Below, one piece after another: positions 17,791 through 26,085 of a stretch of 64,000 nt of DNA; positions within the stretch are counted from its first letter, which is position 1; each line of letters opens with the position of its first letter. Below the pieces are notes generated by a model. It was not told the origin of the DNA, ran no database searches, and worked only from the letters and a program-made list of their open reading frames with translations. The stretch covers positions 62,001 to 126,000 of the forward strand of contig JAFGXP010000048.1 in NCBI GenBank assembly GCA_016936535.1. Reading direction: 5' to 3'. This DNA comes from Thiotrichales bacterium. GTDB taxonomy: Bacteria; Pseudomonadota; Gammaproteobacteria; Thiomicrospirales; Thiomicrospiraceae. The position numbers were made by a program, and so were the translations under genes.

Positions 17791-17865
17791 AGGGATGTGG
17801 CCAAGTGGTAAGGCATCTGGTTTTGATCCAGTGTACCGCAGGTTCGAATCCTGCCATCCCTGCCA
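17791..17865 (+). tRNA. tRNA-Gln(TTG)
   Basis: The cloverleaf is complete: acceptor AGGGATG/CATCCCT, D arm GCCAAGTGGTAAGGC, anticodon stem TCTGG/CCAGT around TTTTGAT with anticodon TTG, T arm GCAGGTTCGAATCCTGC, discriminator G and encoded CCA (17863-17865). It sits directly upstream of prs, the conserved gammaproteobacterial position. Confidence 0.97.
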
Positions 17866-17921
17866 TTATCTACCTTCCGAATTCCCCAAATCATTTTTTC
17901 CTCTGAACAGGAGTGCCTTAA

Positions 17922-18878
17922 ATGGCTACAAAAAATGTCATGATTTTTGCGGGAAACGCAAACGTCAGCCTAGCAGAAAAGATCTCCCAGTATCTTGATA
18001 TCCCCTTAGGTAAAGCTGATGTTGGTCGTTTTAGCGACGGCGAAATCATGGTTGAAATCAAAGAATCCGTTCGTGGTCAAGATGTTTACGTTTTACAACC
18101 GACCTGCACACCTGAACCTGCCGTAAACCTGATGGAAATGCTGGTTATGATTGATGCGCTTAAGCGCGCTTCTGCTGGTCGTATTACTGCTGTTATTCCC
18201 TATTACGGTTTTGCTCGTCAAGATCGTCGCCCTTATTCGGCTCGTGTACCGATCACCGCTCGTCTTGCTGCCGATATGATTACTATTGCCGGTGCTAATC
18301 GTGTTGTGACCGTTGATTTGCATTCAGATCAAATTCAAGGTTTCTTTGATATTCCTGTGGATAACATCTATGGTTCACCGCTTCTGGTTGAAGATATGAA
18401 CCGTACTCAAGATCTGGCAAACGTCACGATTGTGTCGCCTGATATGGGCGGGGTGGTGCGTGCACGTGCAGTGGCAAAAGCCATCGATGCCGATATGGCG
18501 ATCATTGATAAGCGTCGTCCTAAAGCCAACGTGGCGCAAGTCATGAATATCATTGGTGAGATTGAAGGGCGCGATTGCATTATTATTGACGACATGGTCG
18601 ATACCGCCGGCACGCTTTGTAAAGCCGCTTCGGCGCTGATGGAGCGCGGTGCGAAAAGTGTTTCTGCCTATGTTGTGCATGCGGTGCTTTCTGGGCCTGC
18701 GGTGGATAATATTCGCAACTCTGATTTAAAAGAGTTGGTCGTCACCGATTCTATTCCGGAAAGTGAAGCTGCGATGCATTGTGAAAAAATTCGTCGTGTG
18801 TCGATTGCCGACATGCTTGGCGAAACGATTCGCCGGATTAATCAGGAAGAGTCGGTAACGGCTTTAATGGCACATTGA
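17922..18878 (+). CDS. prs: Ribose-phosphate pyrophosphokinase (PRPP synthase)
   Basis: 318 residues. It makes PRPP from ribose 5-phosphate and ATP for nucleotide, histidine, tryptophan and NAD synthesis. Motifs: [12 protein letters not shown], the flexible-loop region [19 protein letters not shown], the metal/active-site [14 protein letters not shown], and the PRPP-binding [13 protein letters not shown]. An AGGAG site precedes ATG 17922. Followed by a strong terminator at 18906-18927. Confidence 0.97.
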   Translation: MATKNVMIFAGNANVSLAEKISQYLDIPLGKADVGRFSDGEIMVEIKESVRGQDVYVLQPTCTPEPAVNLMEMLVMIDALKRASAGRITAVIPYYGFARQDRRPYSARVPITARLAADMITIAGANRVVTVDLHSDQIQGFFDIPVDNIYGSPLLVEDMNRTQDLANVTIVSPDMGGVVRARAVAKAIDADMAIIDKRRPKANVAQVMNIIGEIEGRDCIIIDDMVDTAGTLCKAASALMERGAKSVSAYVVHAVLSGPAVDNIRNSDLKELVVTDSIPESEAAMHCEKIRRVSIADMLGETIRRINQEESVTALMAH

Positions 18879-18905
18879 CATCCGATTGGATAGCTTAAAA
18901 AAGTG

Positions 18906-18927
18906 AAGCGCCTTAGGCGCTTTTTTT
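18906..18927 (+). terminator. Rho-independent terminator after prs
   Basis: AAGCGCC-TTA-GGCGCTT hairpin (7 bp) followed by a run of seven Ts. It separates prs from rplY, which therefore needs its own promoter; the sequence TAGTATAAT just after (about 18961-18969) contains a good -10 (TATAAT). Confidence 0.9.
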
Positions 18928-19068
18928 ATTTGATTAAGTGCGTTGAATTTTCTAGGGATTTTAGTATAATCCGCGCTTTGCTTATGTTTGGTCGCGAACG
19001 TAAGTTTCATTCATTCAAGATTCGGTTTGTGCAGTTGTCTGCCGCCAATCTTATTCGGAGAAAAAACC

Positions 19069-19656
19069 ATGAGCCAAAATTGGACAGCAGAAATCCGTAC
19101 TGAAGAAGGGAAAGGTGCGAGCCGCCGCCTTCGTCAAGCGGATAAAGTACCAGCAATTATCTATGGTGCAGATAAGCCAGCCGTATCGGTATCTTTTGAA
19201 AAGAATTTCATTACTCACGCGTTTGAAAACATTGATACGTTTAACTCAGTGATTGATATTCAAGTGGTTGGTGGTGAAGCCGAGCAAGTGGTTGTAAAAG
19301 ACATTCAGCGTCACCCAGCCAGCAATATGATTAGCCACATTGACTTGCAGCGCGCAGGGACAAGCAACATCATTACCAAGAAAGTGCCTTTAGCTTTTGT
19401 TGGTCAAGCCGTTGCACCTGGCGTCAAAATCGGTGGTTTGATGTCTTTCCTACAGCCTACGGTTGAAGTGCGTTGTTTGGCAAAAGATTTGCCAACGGCA
19501 ATTAAAGTCGATGTATCGACAATGGAAGCGGGTGGAAGCTTGCGTTTATCTGAATTGAATATGCCTGAAGGCGTTATTCTTACAGCGCTTACGCACAACA
19601 ACTCAGACTATGACCAAGCGGTCGTTAGCATCACTAAGCCTAAGCGTAAAGGCTAA
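19069..19656 (+). CDS. rplY: 50S ribosomal protein L25, long (CTC) form
   Basis: 195 residues. The N-terminal L25 domain, which binds 5S rRNA (SRRLRQADKVPAIIYG), is followed by the C-terminal beta domain of the CTC/TL5 type (PGVKIGGLMSFLQPTVEVRCLAKDLP). Start ATG 19069 has CGGAG 9 bases ahead; the reading frame is open further upstream but without a start signal. Precedes pth by 37 bases, as in most gammaproteobacteria. Confidence 0.95.
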   Translation: MSQNWTAEIRTEEGKGASRRLRQADKVPAIIYGADKPAVSVSFEKNFITHAFENIDTFNSVIDIQVVGGEAEQVVVKDIQRHPASNMISHIDLQRAGTSNIITKKVPLAFVGQAVAPGVKIGGLMSFLQPTVEVRCLAKDLPTAIKVDVSTMEAGGSLRLSELNMPEGVILTALTHNNSDYDQAVVSITKPKRKG

Positions 19657-19693
19657 TCCTTCGCTTTAAGGCAATCATCAAGAGCCAGCGTTT

Positions 19694-20269
19694 ATGTCTA
19701 AGATAAAACTGATTGTCGGTCTGGGAAATCCCGGTGACAAATATGCTTTAACTCGACATAACGCTGGTTTTTGGTTTGTGGACGAAATAGCGCGCCAAGC
19801 CGGTGTTGTATTTCGTCCAGAAACCAAATTTCTCGGTGAGGCGGCCCGCTTGCAACAAAATGGTGCAGATCTCTGGTTATTAAAACCAGCAACCTTCATG
19901 AACCGCAGTGGTCAATCGATACAAGCACTTGCACACTTCTATAAAATCCCTGTCGAATCTATTTTGGTTGTGCACGATGAGCTCGATCTACCCCCGGGAA
20001 GTGCCAAACTGAAAAAGGGCGGCGGCCATGGTGGGCATAATGGGTTGCGCGATTCCATTGCCGTCTTGGGAGAAGGATTTCTTCGCCTGCGGCTGGGAAT
20101 CGGTCATCCAGGGCATCGTGACCAAGTGGTCGATTATGTCTTAAAAGCACCGTCTAAAATCGAACGCGAGCTCATTGATGACGCCAGCTATCTTGCCTCT
20201 AAAGTGTTGCCTGAACTGCTTGAAGGTGCCCTTGAAAAAGCCATGATGAAGTTGCACACCAAGAACTGA
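19694..20269 (+). CDS. pth: Peptidyl-tRNA hydrolase
   Basis: 191 residues. It recycles peptidyl-tRNA released from stalled ribosomes. The signature VGLGNPGDKYALTRHNAGFWFVD contains the catalytic histidine (in TRHNAG), and LLKPATFMNRSGQ, VVHDELDLPPG and GGGHGGHNGLRDS are all present. Co-directional with rplY and ychF. Confidence 0.96.
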   Translation: MSKIKLIVGLGNPGDKYALTRHNAGFWFVDEIARQAGVVFRPETKFLGEAARLQQNGADLWLLKPATFMNRSGQSIQALAHFYKIPVESILVVHDELDLPPGSAKLKKGGGHGGHNGLRDSIAVLGEGFLRLRLGIGHPGHRDQVVDYVLKAPSKIERELIDDASYLASKVLPELLEGALEKAMMKLHTKN

Positions 20270-20338
20270 GCATCCATACAGCAAGAACCTTAATTTCAAC
20301 CCCGTTATGACAACGGCATTTAGCGAGGAGATGGCGCT

Positions 20339-21430
20339 ATGGCAATCAAATGCGGAATTGTCGGTTTACCCAATGTGGGAAAATCCACCTTATTTAACGC
20401 TCTGACCAATGCGGGAATCGAATCCGCTAACTATCCTTTCTGTACCATTGATCCGAATATTGGTGTGGTGGCGGTACCCGATGCACGCGAGCAGGCTTTG
20501 GCAGAGATTGTCAAACCGGAGCGGATTTTATCGGCAACGGTCGATTTTATGGATATTGCCGGCTTGGTTGAAGGCGCTTCCAAAGGGGAGGGTCTGGGCA
20601 ATAAATTCTTGGCTAATATTCGTGAAACCGATGCGATTGTGCAAGTAGTACGCTGTTTTGAAAACGATGACATTGTTCATGTAGCCGGTCAGGTTGACCC
20701 GGTTTCGGATATTGAAATCATTAATATGGAACTGGTCTTCGCCGATATGGAATCGCTCGAAAAAGCCCTCGTCAAGCAACAAAAGCTAGGCAAGAGCGGC
20801 AATAAAGAAGCGCAAGCCAAGCAGGCGTTATACGAGCGTGTTCTCAGTGAAATTCAAGACGGCAAGCTGGTGCGTTTGGTTGAGTTAAATGAAGAAGAGC
20901 ACGCGATCCTACGCGAACTGCATCTGCTTACCATTAAGCCGATGATGTATGTGGCGAATGTCAACGAAGACGGTTTTATCAATAATCCGCTGTTGGATAA
21001 GGTTGAAGCGATTGCCAAGGCCCAAGGCGCGATTGTTGTCCCCGTTTGCGCCGCAATTGAAGCGGAAATTGCCGAGCTGGATGACGAAGACAAGGCCGAG
21101 TTTTTGCAAGAGATGGGACAGGACGAGCCAGGACTAAATCGAGTCATTCGTGCCGCTTACGATTTGTTAGGGTTGCAAACCTATTTCACCGCTGGTGTGA
21201 AAGAAGTGCGCGCCTGGACCGTTAAAAAAGGCGCTACAGCACCCCAAGCGGCCGGTGTGATTCACACCGACTTTGAAAAAGGCTTTATTCGTGCCGAAGT
21301 CACCGCTTATCAAGATTTTATTACTTGTAAAGGCGATGTTGGCGCCAAGGCAGCCGGCAAGCAGCGTTTGGAAGGTAAAGAATACATCGTGCAAGACGGC
21401 GACGTCATGCACTTCCGTTTCAACGTATAA
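20339..21430 (+). CDS. ychF: Ribosome-binding ATPase YchF (Obg family)
   Basis: 363 residues. The P-loop is [15 protein letters not shown], with [26 protein letters not shown] (G3/switch region) and a C-terminal TGS-type domain ending in [12 protein letters not shown]. YchF prefers ATP over GTP because the G4 motif is altered (VANVNED here). It binds ribosomes and is linked to oxidative-stress responses. A GAGGAG site lies 9 bases before ATG 20339. Last gene of the conserved prs-ychF block; tRNA-Met follows. Confidence 0.96.
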   Translation: MAIKCGIVGLPNVGKSTLFNALTNAGIESANYPFCTIDPNIGVVAVPDAREQALAEIVKPERILSATVDFMDIAGLVEGASKGEGLGNKFLANIRETDAIVQVVRCFENDDIVHVAGQVDPVSDIEIINMELVFADMESLEKALVKQQKLGKSGNKEAQAKQALYERVLSEIQDGKLVRLVELNEEEHAILRELHLLTIKPMMYVANVNEDGFINNPLLDKVEAIAKAQGAIVVPVCAAIEAEIAELDDEDKAEFLQEMGQDEPGLNRVIRAAYDLLGLQTYFTAGVKEVRAWTVKKGATAPQAAGVIHTDFEKGFIRAEVTAYQDFITCKGDVGAKAAGKQRLEGKEYIVQDGDVMHFRFNV

Positions 21431-21467
21431 GAACCGAAGACAACGCCAGCAATAGTTAAAATCTGGC

Positions 21468-21495
21468 TTGACATGCATAAAAATCGCACTATAAT
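21468..21495 (+). promoter_or_regulatory. Consensus promoter of tRNA-Met
   Basis: Perfect TTGACA (21468-21473) and TATAAT (21490-21495) with a 16-base spacer, followed by ACGCACC, the same discriminator as at tRNA-Gln. The tRNA starts 15 bases after the -10. Confidence 0.85.
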
Positions 21496-21509
21496 ACGCA
21501 CCACATTTT

Positions 21510-21586
21510 GGCTACATAGCTCAGTTGGTTAGAGCACATCACTCATAATGATGGGGTCCCAAGTTCGAATCTCGGTGTAGCCACCA
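21510..21586 (+). tRNA. tRNA-Met(CAT), elongator type
   Basis: Acceptor GGCTACA/TGTAGCC, D arm AGCTCAGTTGGTTAGAGC, anticodon arm CATCA-CTCATAA-TGATG with anticodon CAT, T arm with TTCGAAT, discriminator A and encoded CCA. The sequence is close to E. coli elongator tRNA-Met, so initiator or Ile2 identity is unlikely. Its 3' half abuts the integrase island and is the likely attachment site. Confidence 0.95.
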
Positions 21587-21598
21587 TATACCTAAATT

Positions 21599-21622
21599 AG
21601 CCCGTCTAGCACGGGCTTTTTT
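21599..21622 (+). terminator. Rho-independent terminator after tRNA-Met
   Basis: AGCCCGT-CTAGC-ACGGGCT hairpin (7 bp) followed by six Ts, 12 bases after the tRNA CCA end. Confidence 0.9.
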
Positions 21623-21710
21623 GTGTCTGTAAGAACGTAAAATCAATAACTTAGCTGTATTAGTTAGGGTTGTGCAGGATTATTTGTATTACCCCGGCGC
21701 ATAAAAAAAT

Positions 21711-21770
21711 GCAGGTAATATTGCGTGTAACGCTAAGGGTTACCTGCACATTACTCGAAGCGTTACCCGC
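21711..21770. repeat. Nested inverted repeats upstream of the integrase
   Basis: GCAGGTAA (21711-21718) is inverted at 21740-21747 (TTACCTGC), and GTAACGC (21727-21733) is inverted at 21760-21766 (GCGTTAC). GGTTACC-like words recur three times. They lie between the tRNA and the integrase start, where arm-type integrase sites or an autoregulatory operator are usually found. Confidence 0.5.
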
Positions 21771-21811
21771 TTTTTTTGCTGAAACCGTGATAGGTTCAAA
21801 GGTGCCCCGCC

Positions 21812-23059
21812 ATGCTAACCGATACAAAATTAAGAAAACTTAAAGCCGCTGATAAGCCTTATAAAGAGACTGATTCAAGCGGCCTGTATGTTGAAGTGCG
21901 TAAAACCGGTAAGAAGTTCTTTCGCTTTCGCTACCGTCACCCCCAAACGAGAAAAGAGCAGGTTTTAACCCTTGGTGAATATCCGGCTTTGGGGTTGGCT
22001 CAAGCGCGTACCTTGCGAGATCAAGCAAAAGAGGCTCTAGCCATTGGCCAAGACCCAAGCGAACAGAAACAGCAAACCAAGGCCGAACAAAAGACTATCG
22101 AGAAAGTGAGCGCACGACTAGCCAATCGAATGACGTTCGTACAGCTTTACGATGAATGGTTAAACCACATGGCTGAGAGTTGGCAATATTCCACCCTGAA
22201 AAAGAACAGGGGGCGAATTGAGGGGCATTTAATCCCGCGCCTTGGTGATTACCCCCTAGAAGAAATTACGCCCGAGATTGCAAGGGATGCGCTCAAGGGG
22301 ATTGAGGCCACCGGCAAACTGGAAACCCTGAGAAAGGTAAAACAGTTCGCAACTAACATTTTTCAGTACGGGGTCGGGATGGGCCATTGTTTACGCAATC
22401 CGGTTAGAGACCTGCCGAACAATATCTTTAAGAAGGTGAGGCGGGAAAACTTCCATAATTTGACCGATAGCAAAAGCCTTAACCGATTATTGAATGATGT
22501 AGCCGAATACAACGGAGATATAAGCACCCGAGTAGCCCTAGAGGTGCAGGCTTATATTTTCTTACGGCCCACTGAGTTAGCGGAACTCGAATGGTGATTT
22601 GTTGAACTAGATAAGGGGCAAATCATCATACCGGCCGAATCCATGAAAATGGACCGCCCCCATGTGGTGCCGATCAGTAAGCAGGTGAAACGCTTACTAG
22701 AACAGCAACAGCAATACAGCGGGCACAGCCGCTTTGTTTTCCCGAGTCCGCATAACATGAGCAAGCCGCTAAGTAGCCAGACCCTAAACGCGGCTTTGCA
22801 CCGAATGGGCTACCGTGGCAAGCATACCGCCCACGGCTTTAGAGGCACGGCTAGTACGCTGTTAAATGAAATGGGCTTTAATTCTGACTGGATAGAGAAA
22901 CAGCTAGCTCATGAGGAAGGCAACAAGGTAAGGGCAAGCTATAACAAGGCCGAATATTTGCCTGAACGCGCCAAGATGTTACAGGTCTGGGCCGATTACC
23001 TAGACAGCATTAAAGCCGGTGCCGATGTGGTGCCGTTGCATGGTCGCTTAAAAGGCTAA
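21812..23059 (+). pseudogene. P4-type tyrosine recombinase (integrase) with one in-frame stop
   Basis: Reads as a 415-codon integrase in a single frame, interrupted only by TGA 22595-22597 after codon 261. Before it: the DUF4102-type N-terminal domain (LTDTKLRKLKAADKPYKETDSSGLYVEV), the core-binding domain, and the catalytic arginine in IFLRPTELAELEW. After it: MKMDRPHVVPIS (Lys), HGFRGTASTLLNE (His, Arg), KQLAHEE (His) and RASYNKAEYLPERAKMLQVWADYL (Tyr). Homologues of this family continue straight through the position of the TGA, so this is a nonsense change, not a frameshift. Unless read through, only a catalytically dead N-terminal part is made. ATG 21812 lies 226 bases after tRNA-Met. Confidence 0.9.
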
Positions 23060-23149
23060 ATAGCGGTTTGTTATAAGTAACCTTTATCAAAAGGGGGGCG
23101 GGTTAAGCCCATTTTTTGTGACCGTGTGTTTATGTATTGATGTTTTCGC

Positions 23150-23230
23150 GTGGGAACCGTGGGAACCAAGCGCAGTGGCGGGGTCTGTAGCCGTTCCCAC
23201 ACAAAAAACTTTAGTGGGAACCGTGGGAAC
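23150..23230. repeat. Iteron-like GTGGGAAC repeats
   Basis: The 17-base word GTGGGAACCGTGGGAAC occurs twice in direct orientation (23150-23166 and 23214-23230), each being two GTGGGAAC units 9 bases apart, and GTTCCCAC occurs once inverted between them (23193-23200). Such clustered short repeats resemble replication iterons of satellite phages and plasmids. No initiator or primase gene is present here. The rest of the 392-base spacer 23060-23451 holds no gene I can support. Confidence 0.65.
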
Positions 23231-23451
23231 TTTTTAAGGGAATTGGTTCGGATTAATGGCGTTTTCTATGTTTTTTGCGTTTTCTTTAATTTTCAGCGCG
23301 CCCCTCCAAGGAAAAACAAGGTAAAACGCGAGGCGGTTAGAGTATAAGTAGAGTTTATTAGGGGGTGTGTTATGCCGTGTAACTTGTGTATATGGCTCTC
23401 TTGCGGTGTAATATAGTATATTAAAGCGATTAGCTACTAAGGGGGGCGTAA

Positions 23452-23652
23452 ATGCTATCTATTGCAGAATTAACCAAGCGAGTTCAAGAGCAGGCAAAGC
23501 ACCGTACTCATGAGGAGCGCGTTCGCCTTTTGAAAAAGTCTCGAATCTTGAATGAGGATGGGACTGTAAATAAGTTCTTCACCACGATTCAGCCAATCGA
23601 AGGCCACGGCCGTTCTGTTCAACCCCGATTGACTGGATGCACTGAGAATTAA
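23452..23652 (+). CDS. Small protein (66 aa), candidate antitoxin or partner of the ART-like protein
   Basis: 66 residues, not recognised. The first 35 residues are predicted helical and strongly charged (IAELTKRVQEQAKHRTHEERVRLLKKSRIL), then NEDGTVNKFFTTIQPIEGHG and a short tail. A strong Shine-Dalgarno (AAGGGGGG, 6-8 bases before ATG 23452) and the 2-base gap to the next gene indicate real translation and tight coupling. The order small helical protein then enzyme-like protein is typical of toxin-antitoxin pairs, but no known antitoxin domain is visible, so the role is inference. Located in the integrase island. Confidence 0.6.
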   Translation: MLSIAELTKRVQEQAKHRTHEERVRLLKKSRILNEDGTVNKFFTTIQPIEGHGRSVQPRLTGCTEN

Positions 23653-23654
23653 GC

Positions 23655-24284
23655 GTGCAACCAAGTTTATACAGTTCTAAACCCTCCATTATTTACGGCT
23701 TCCATGGTACAGATAAGGAAGCCGGCCTAAAAATCCTAAATCAAGAAGCTCAATTCTTACACAGCAATAACTCTTATGATTGGCTTGGCCAAGGTGTCTA
23801 TTTCTGGGAAAACAACCTAGAACGAGCACGGCAATATGCCGAGCAGGACAGCAAGCGCGAAAATTCAAGAATCAAAGAGCCGTTTGTTTTGGGAGCGGTA
23901 ATCGAGTTAGGGAACTGCCTAGACCTGCTAGATCAGCAATATATCGACTTCCTAAAAGCCGCCTATGAGTTGTCAAAAGCGGATATTGAGGCAGAGGGTT
24001 CGACTATGCCAACGAATGGGCAATTTGGGTCTAAAGATTTTGATTTTAGTAAACGCGAATTAGATTGTGCCGTGATTCGTTATGCTTGTTCACTGGCAGA
24101 AAAAGGCGGTGAGAAGTTTGATTCAGTAAGGGCGGCATTTATTGAAGGTGATGAAGTATATGAGGGGGCCAAGTTCTCGGCTGGTAATCATATTCAAATA
24201 GCGGTCATTAATCCTGATTGTATTAAGGGTATATTCTTACCAAGGGAAGCAGGTCAACAGCCAGATTTTGCTGAGGAAAAATGA
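23655..24284 (+). CDS. PARP-like ADP-ribosyltransferase-fold protein (putative toxin or defence effector)
   Basis: 209 residues from a GTG start 2 bases after the upstream stop. The N-terminal region has the spacing of the H-Y-type ADP-ribosyltransferase (PARP-like) NAD-binding core: IIYGFHGTD with His17, a short helix (AGLKILNQ), then YDWLGQGVYFWENNLERARQYA with Tyr49; PARPs show WHGxR...GKGIYFA...SANY in the same order. The third catalytic position may be Gln181 in NHIQIAVINP, where PARPs have Glu. Known family biology: such folds modify proteins, nucleic acids or small molecules with ADP-ribose. Substrate and role here are unknown. Island location and coupling to a small gene favour a toxin or phage-defence function. 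Fold assignment is by motif reading only. Confidence 0.6.
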   Translation: MQPSLYSSKPSIIYGFHGTDKEAGLKILNQEAQFLHSNNSYDWLGQGVYFWENNLERARQYAEQDSKRENSRIKEPFVLGAVIELGNCLDLLDQQYIDFLKAAYELSKADIEAEGSTMPTNGQFGSKDFDFSKRELDCAVIRYACSLAEKGGEKFDSVRAAFIEGDEVYEGAKFSAGNHIQIAVINPDCIKGIFLPREAGQQPDFAEEK

Positions 24285-24637
24285 TCAGATCACCGGACCG
24301 AGGTTGACGGTTTTAATAGGGTGCTACGTTATGTTAAATTGAGCGAAGTTTGCCCGCCCTGCCTTATGGATTGTGCGCCCCCGATTGTGGGGCGTTGTTG
24401 TTTCTTGGGATGGGGTTTAGTTTTTGGCCACCGCTCCCGAAAAGCGGCCGCCTAGGATTGTCACCACGCCACGAACTTGAAGCGGTTAGGGCGTTGGCCA
24501 AGGTCGGGCGGTTCGCACCCTTTATGATGTAAAGCCCGCTTTTTTCCCTTTCTACTTTTCTCTACATGTTAAAAAAGGTTGAACCGAGCGCTATTGCGCG
24601 GTACCTTCGGGAGGCTTTAAGGTTTTTAGGAGGGAGC
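24285..24637 (+). other. Right part of the island: hairpins, no supported gene
   Basis: No convincing gene. A GC-rich hairpin CGCCCC-CGATTGT-GGGGCG lies at 24376-24394, followed by T-rich sequence. A second weak stem (CGGGC 24505-24509 with GCCCG 24534-24538) is followed by six Ts and could terminate transcription arriving from the island. A 60-codon frame starting at a TTG (24350) ends in RHELEAVRALAKVGRFAPF, which faintly recalls Ash/Icd-like short phage-satellite proteins, but it has no Shine-Dalgarno and I do not call it. Confidence 0.4.
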
Positions 24638-25921
24638 GTGTTTTTTAAAAGGGCTTTGTTACCGATTGCTTCTTTGTTTTTGTCGATTGCGCTTTTGGCA
24701 ACCGGATACGGTTTGTTAATGACGTTTATCGGGGTATTTTTGAAACAACAGGGGTTGGGCGAAGGCACGATTGGTTTAATTAATGCAGCCTTCTTTTTTG
24801 GGGCGATTTTGGCGGCGGTATTCAGTCACAAGTGGATTGTGACCGTAGGACATGCACGAAGTTTTGCGGCCTTTTCTGCATTAATGGTAATGGCATTTCT
24901 GGGTCATGCGCTTTGGTTTGATGCGTGGTTTTGGGCGGGATTGCGTTTTGTTTCTGGCTTTGCATTTTATGCAATGTTGATTGTGCTTGAAAGCTGGTTG
25001 AATGAAAAAAGTGCCAGTGCGGATCGTGGTCGAATTTTGGCGATTTATACGCTTATTTTTTTCTTGGCCTTGGCGGTAGGTCAATTGTTGCTGCTGTTGA
25101 ATATGCCAAGCACCACCTTGTTTATTTTTGGCTCGATTTTAGTGCTTTGGTCATTAATTTTTGTTGCGATTACGCGAGTAAGTCAACCGGTTTTAAAGCC
25201 TTTTGAGCGTTATAGTATGCCCAAATTGCTGTCGATTGCCCCTTTGGCTCTGGTTGGCAGTTTTGTTGGTGGTGTTTTTGTTGGTGCTTTTTATACCATG
25301 TTTCCGCTGTACATTTTTAAGCTGTTTGAGCAAGCGTCAGTGGTCTCTTGGTTTATGACCTTGACCCTTTTAGGTGGTCTCTTGGCGCAGGTACCGGTTG
25401 GCATTCTATCGGATCGCATCGGACGGCGTAAGATGCTGGCTTGGGCTGGGTTTTTCAGTGTCGCCGCTCTGGCTTTGATGGGGGCTTGGCCATCTCTCTG
25501 GCCGAGCAGTTTGGGTGTGTTGTACGCGCTGGGTTTTATTTTAGGCTTAAGTTTATTTAGCATTTACCCATTAAGCGTGGCACGAGCTAATGATGTTCTC
25601 GATGAAAGCAGCGATTTGGTGGAAATCAGTCGTACGCTGTTATTTTCGTATGGTTTGGGTTCTTTTATTGCGCCGCTGTTTTTAGGATTTATTCTGAAAA
25701 TAGACAGTGCACTCTTCTTTGTTGCCTTAGGGATGTTTGCTGTGGTGCTGGGGGGTTATGCTCTGTTGGCTGAGCGGGTGGCAGATGCCGATCTAAATGT
25801 GTATGTGGCTGTTCCAGTGGCCTCTGGGCAGGTCTTGGCGGAAATGGATCCGCGCCAAGATGAAGCGTGGGTGGAAGCGCATCGACCGAGCATGGGCAGT
25901 TCGGAGCGGCCACGCGATTAG
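24638..25921 (+). CDS. MFS transporter (YcaD-like)
   Basis: 427 residues with about twelve membrane helices. The start is GTG 24638 because a perfect AGGAGG precedes it at 24628-24633; the open frame reaches back to an ATG at 24566 that has no ribosome site and adds a charged, non-conserved leader. MFS features: loop 2-3 (SHKWIVTVGHARSFAAF), LRFVSGFAFYAMLIVLESWLNEKS in helix 4-5, and SDRIGRRKML between helices 8 and 9. The ESWLNE motif is typical of the YcaD/YfkF branch. Substrate unknown. It stands alone between the island and the secretion operon. The C-terminal tail is soluble and acidic. Confidence 0.88.
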   Translation: MFFKRALLPIASLFLSIALLATGYGLLMTFIGVFLKQQGLGEGTIGLINAAFFFGAILAAVFSHKWIVTVGHARSFAAFSALMVMAFLGHALWFDAWFWAGLRFVSGFAFYAMLIVLESWLNEKSASADRGRILAIYTLIFFLALAVGQLLLLLNMPSTTLFIFGSILVLWSLIFVAITRVSQPVLKPFERYSMPKLLSIAPLALVGSFVGGVFVGAFYTMFPLYIFKLFEQASVVSWFMTLTLLGGLLAQVPVGILSDRIGRRKMLAWAGFFSVAALALMGAWPSLWPSSLGVLYALGFILGLSLFSIYPLSVARANDVLDESSDLVEISRTLLFSYGLGSFIAPLFLGFILKIDSALFFVALGMFAVVLGGYALLAERVADADLNVYVAVPVASGQVLAEMDPRQDEAWVEAHRPSMGSSERPRD

Positions 25922-26085
25922 ATAAGATGGGACGATAATCGCGTTGCTCAGTCGATTCACTCGTTGCCTTCATCAAAACGTCACATTTTTTAATACGCTT
26001 GGTAGTCCAATAGTAGATTGATTCGATTACAATCTGTATTTTTGAAGTTTTCACTGCGCGCGGATAGCGCGGTGAATGACAAGAG

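Larger units (their letters stand above)
21587..24637 (+). mobile_element. Small degenerate integrative island at tRNA-Met
   Basis: The segment between tRNA-Met and the MFS gene holds a P4-type integrase pseudogene reading away from the tRNA, iteron-like repeats, and a two-gene cassette with no core-gene content. This tRNA-integrase geometry is the classical layout of P4-like satellites and genomic islands. I looked for a second copy of the tRNA 3' end (GTTCGAATCTCGGTGTAGCC) as attR and did not find one before 24637, so the right end is uncertain and is set at the MFS start. No replication, capsid or conjugation gene is visible. Probably a decayed, immobile remnant that kept a cargo cassette. 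Confidence 0.7.

Noticed and set aside
17571-17894. 107-codon minus-strand frame spanning tRNA-Gln
   Set aside because: It runs antisense through a tRNA gene and contains the typical spurious DGRIRTCGTLD translation of tRNA sequence.
21510-21586. tRNA-Ile2 (CAT with lysidine) instead of tRNA-Met
   Set aside because: The whole sequence, including the D and anticodon arms, follows E. coli elongator tRNA-Met.
23150-23347. 65-codon frame in the island reading MGTVGTKRSGG
   Set aside because: It is produced by the GTGGGAACC repeats, has no ribosome site and no protein-like composition.
24350-24532. 60-codon TTG-started frame with a faint Ash/Icd-like ending
   Set aside because: No Shine-Dalgarno, a hairpin within it, and similarity too weak to support a call.
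24566-24637. Longer N-terminus for the MFS transporter from ATG 24566
   Set aside because: No ribosome site at 24566, whereas a perfect AGGAGG precedes GTG 24638, and the extra residues do not fit an MFS start.
24285-24637. attR copy of the tRNA-Met 3' end
   Set aside because: No stretch beyond a few bases matches the tRNA 3' end, so the right boundary of the island is left open.
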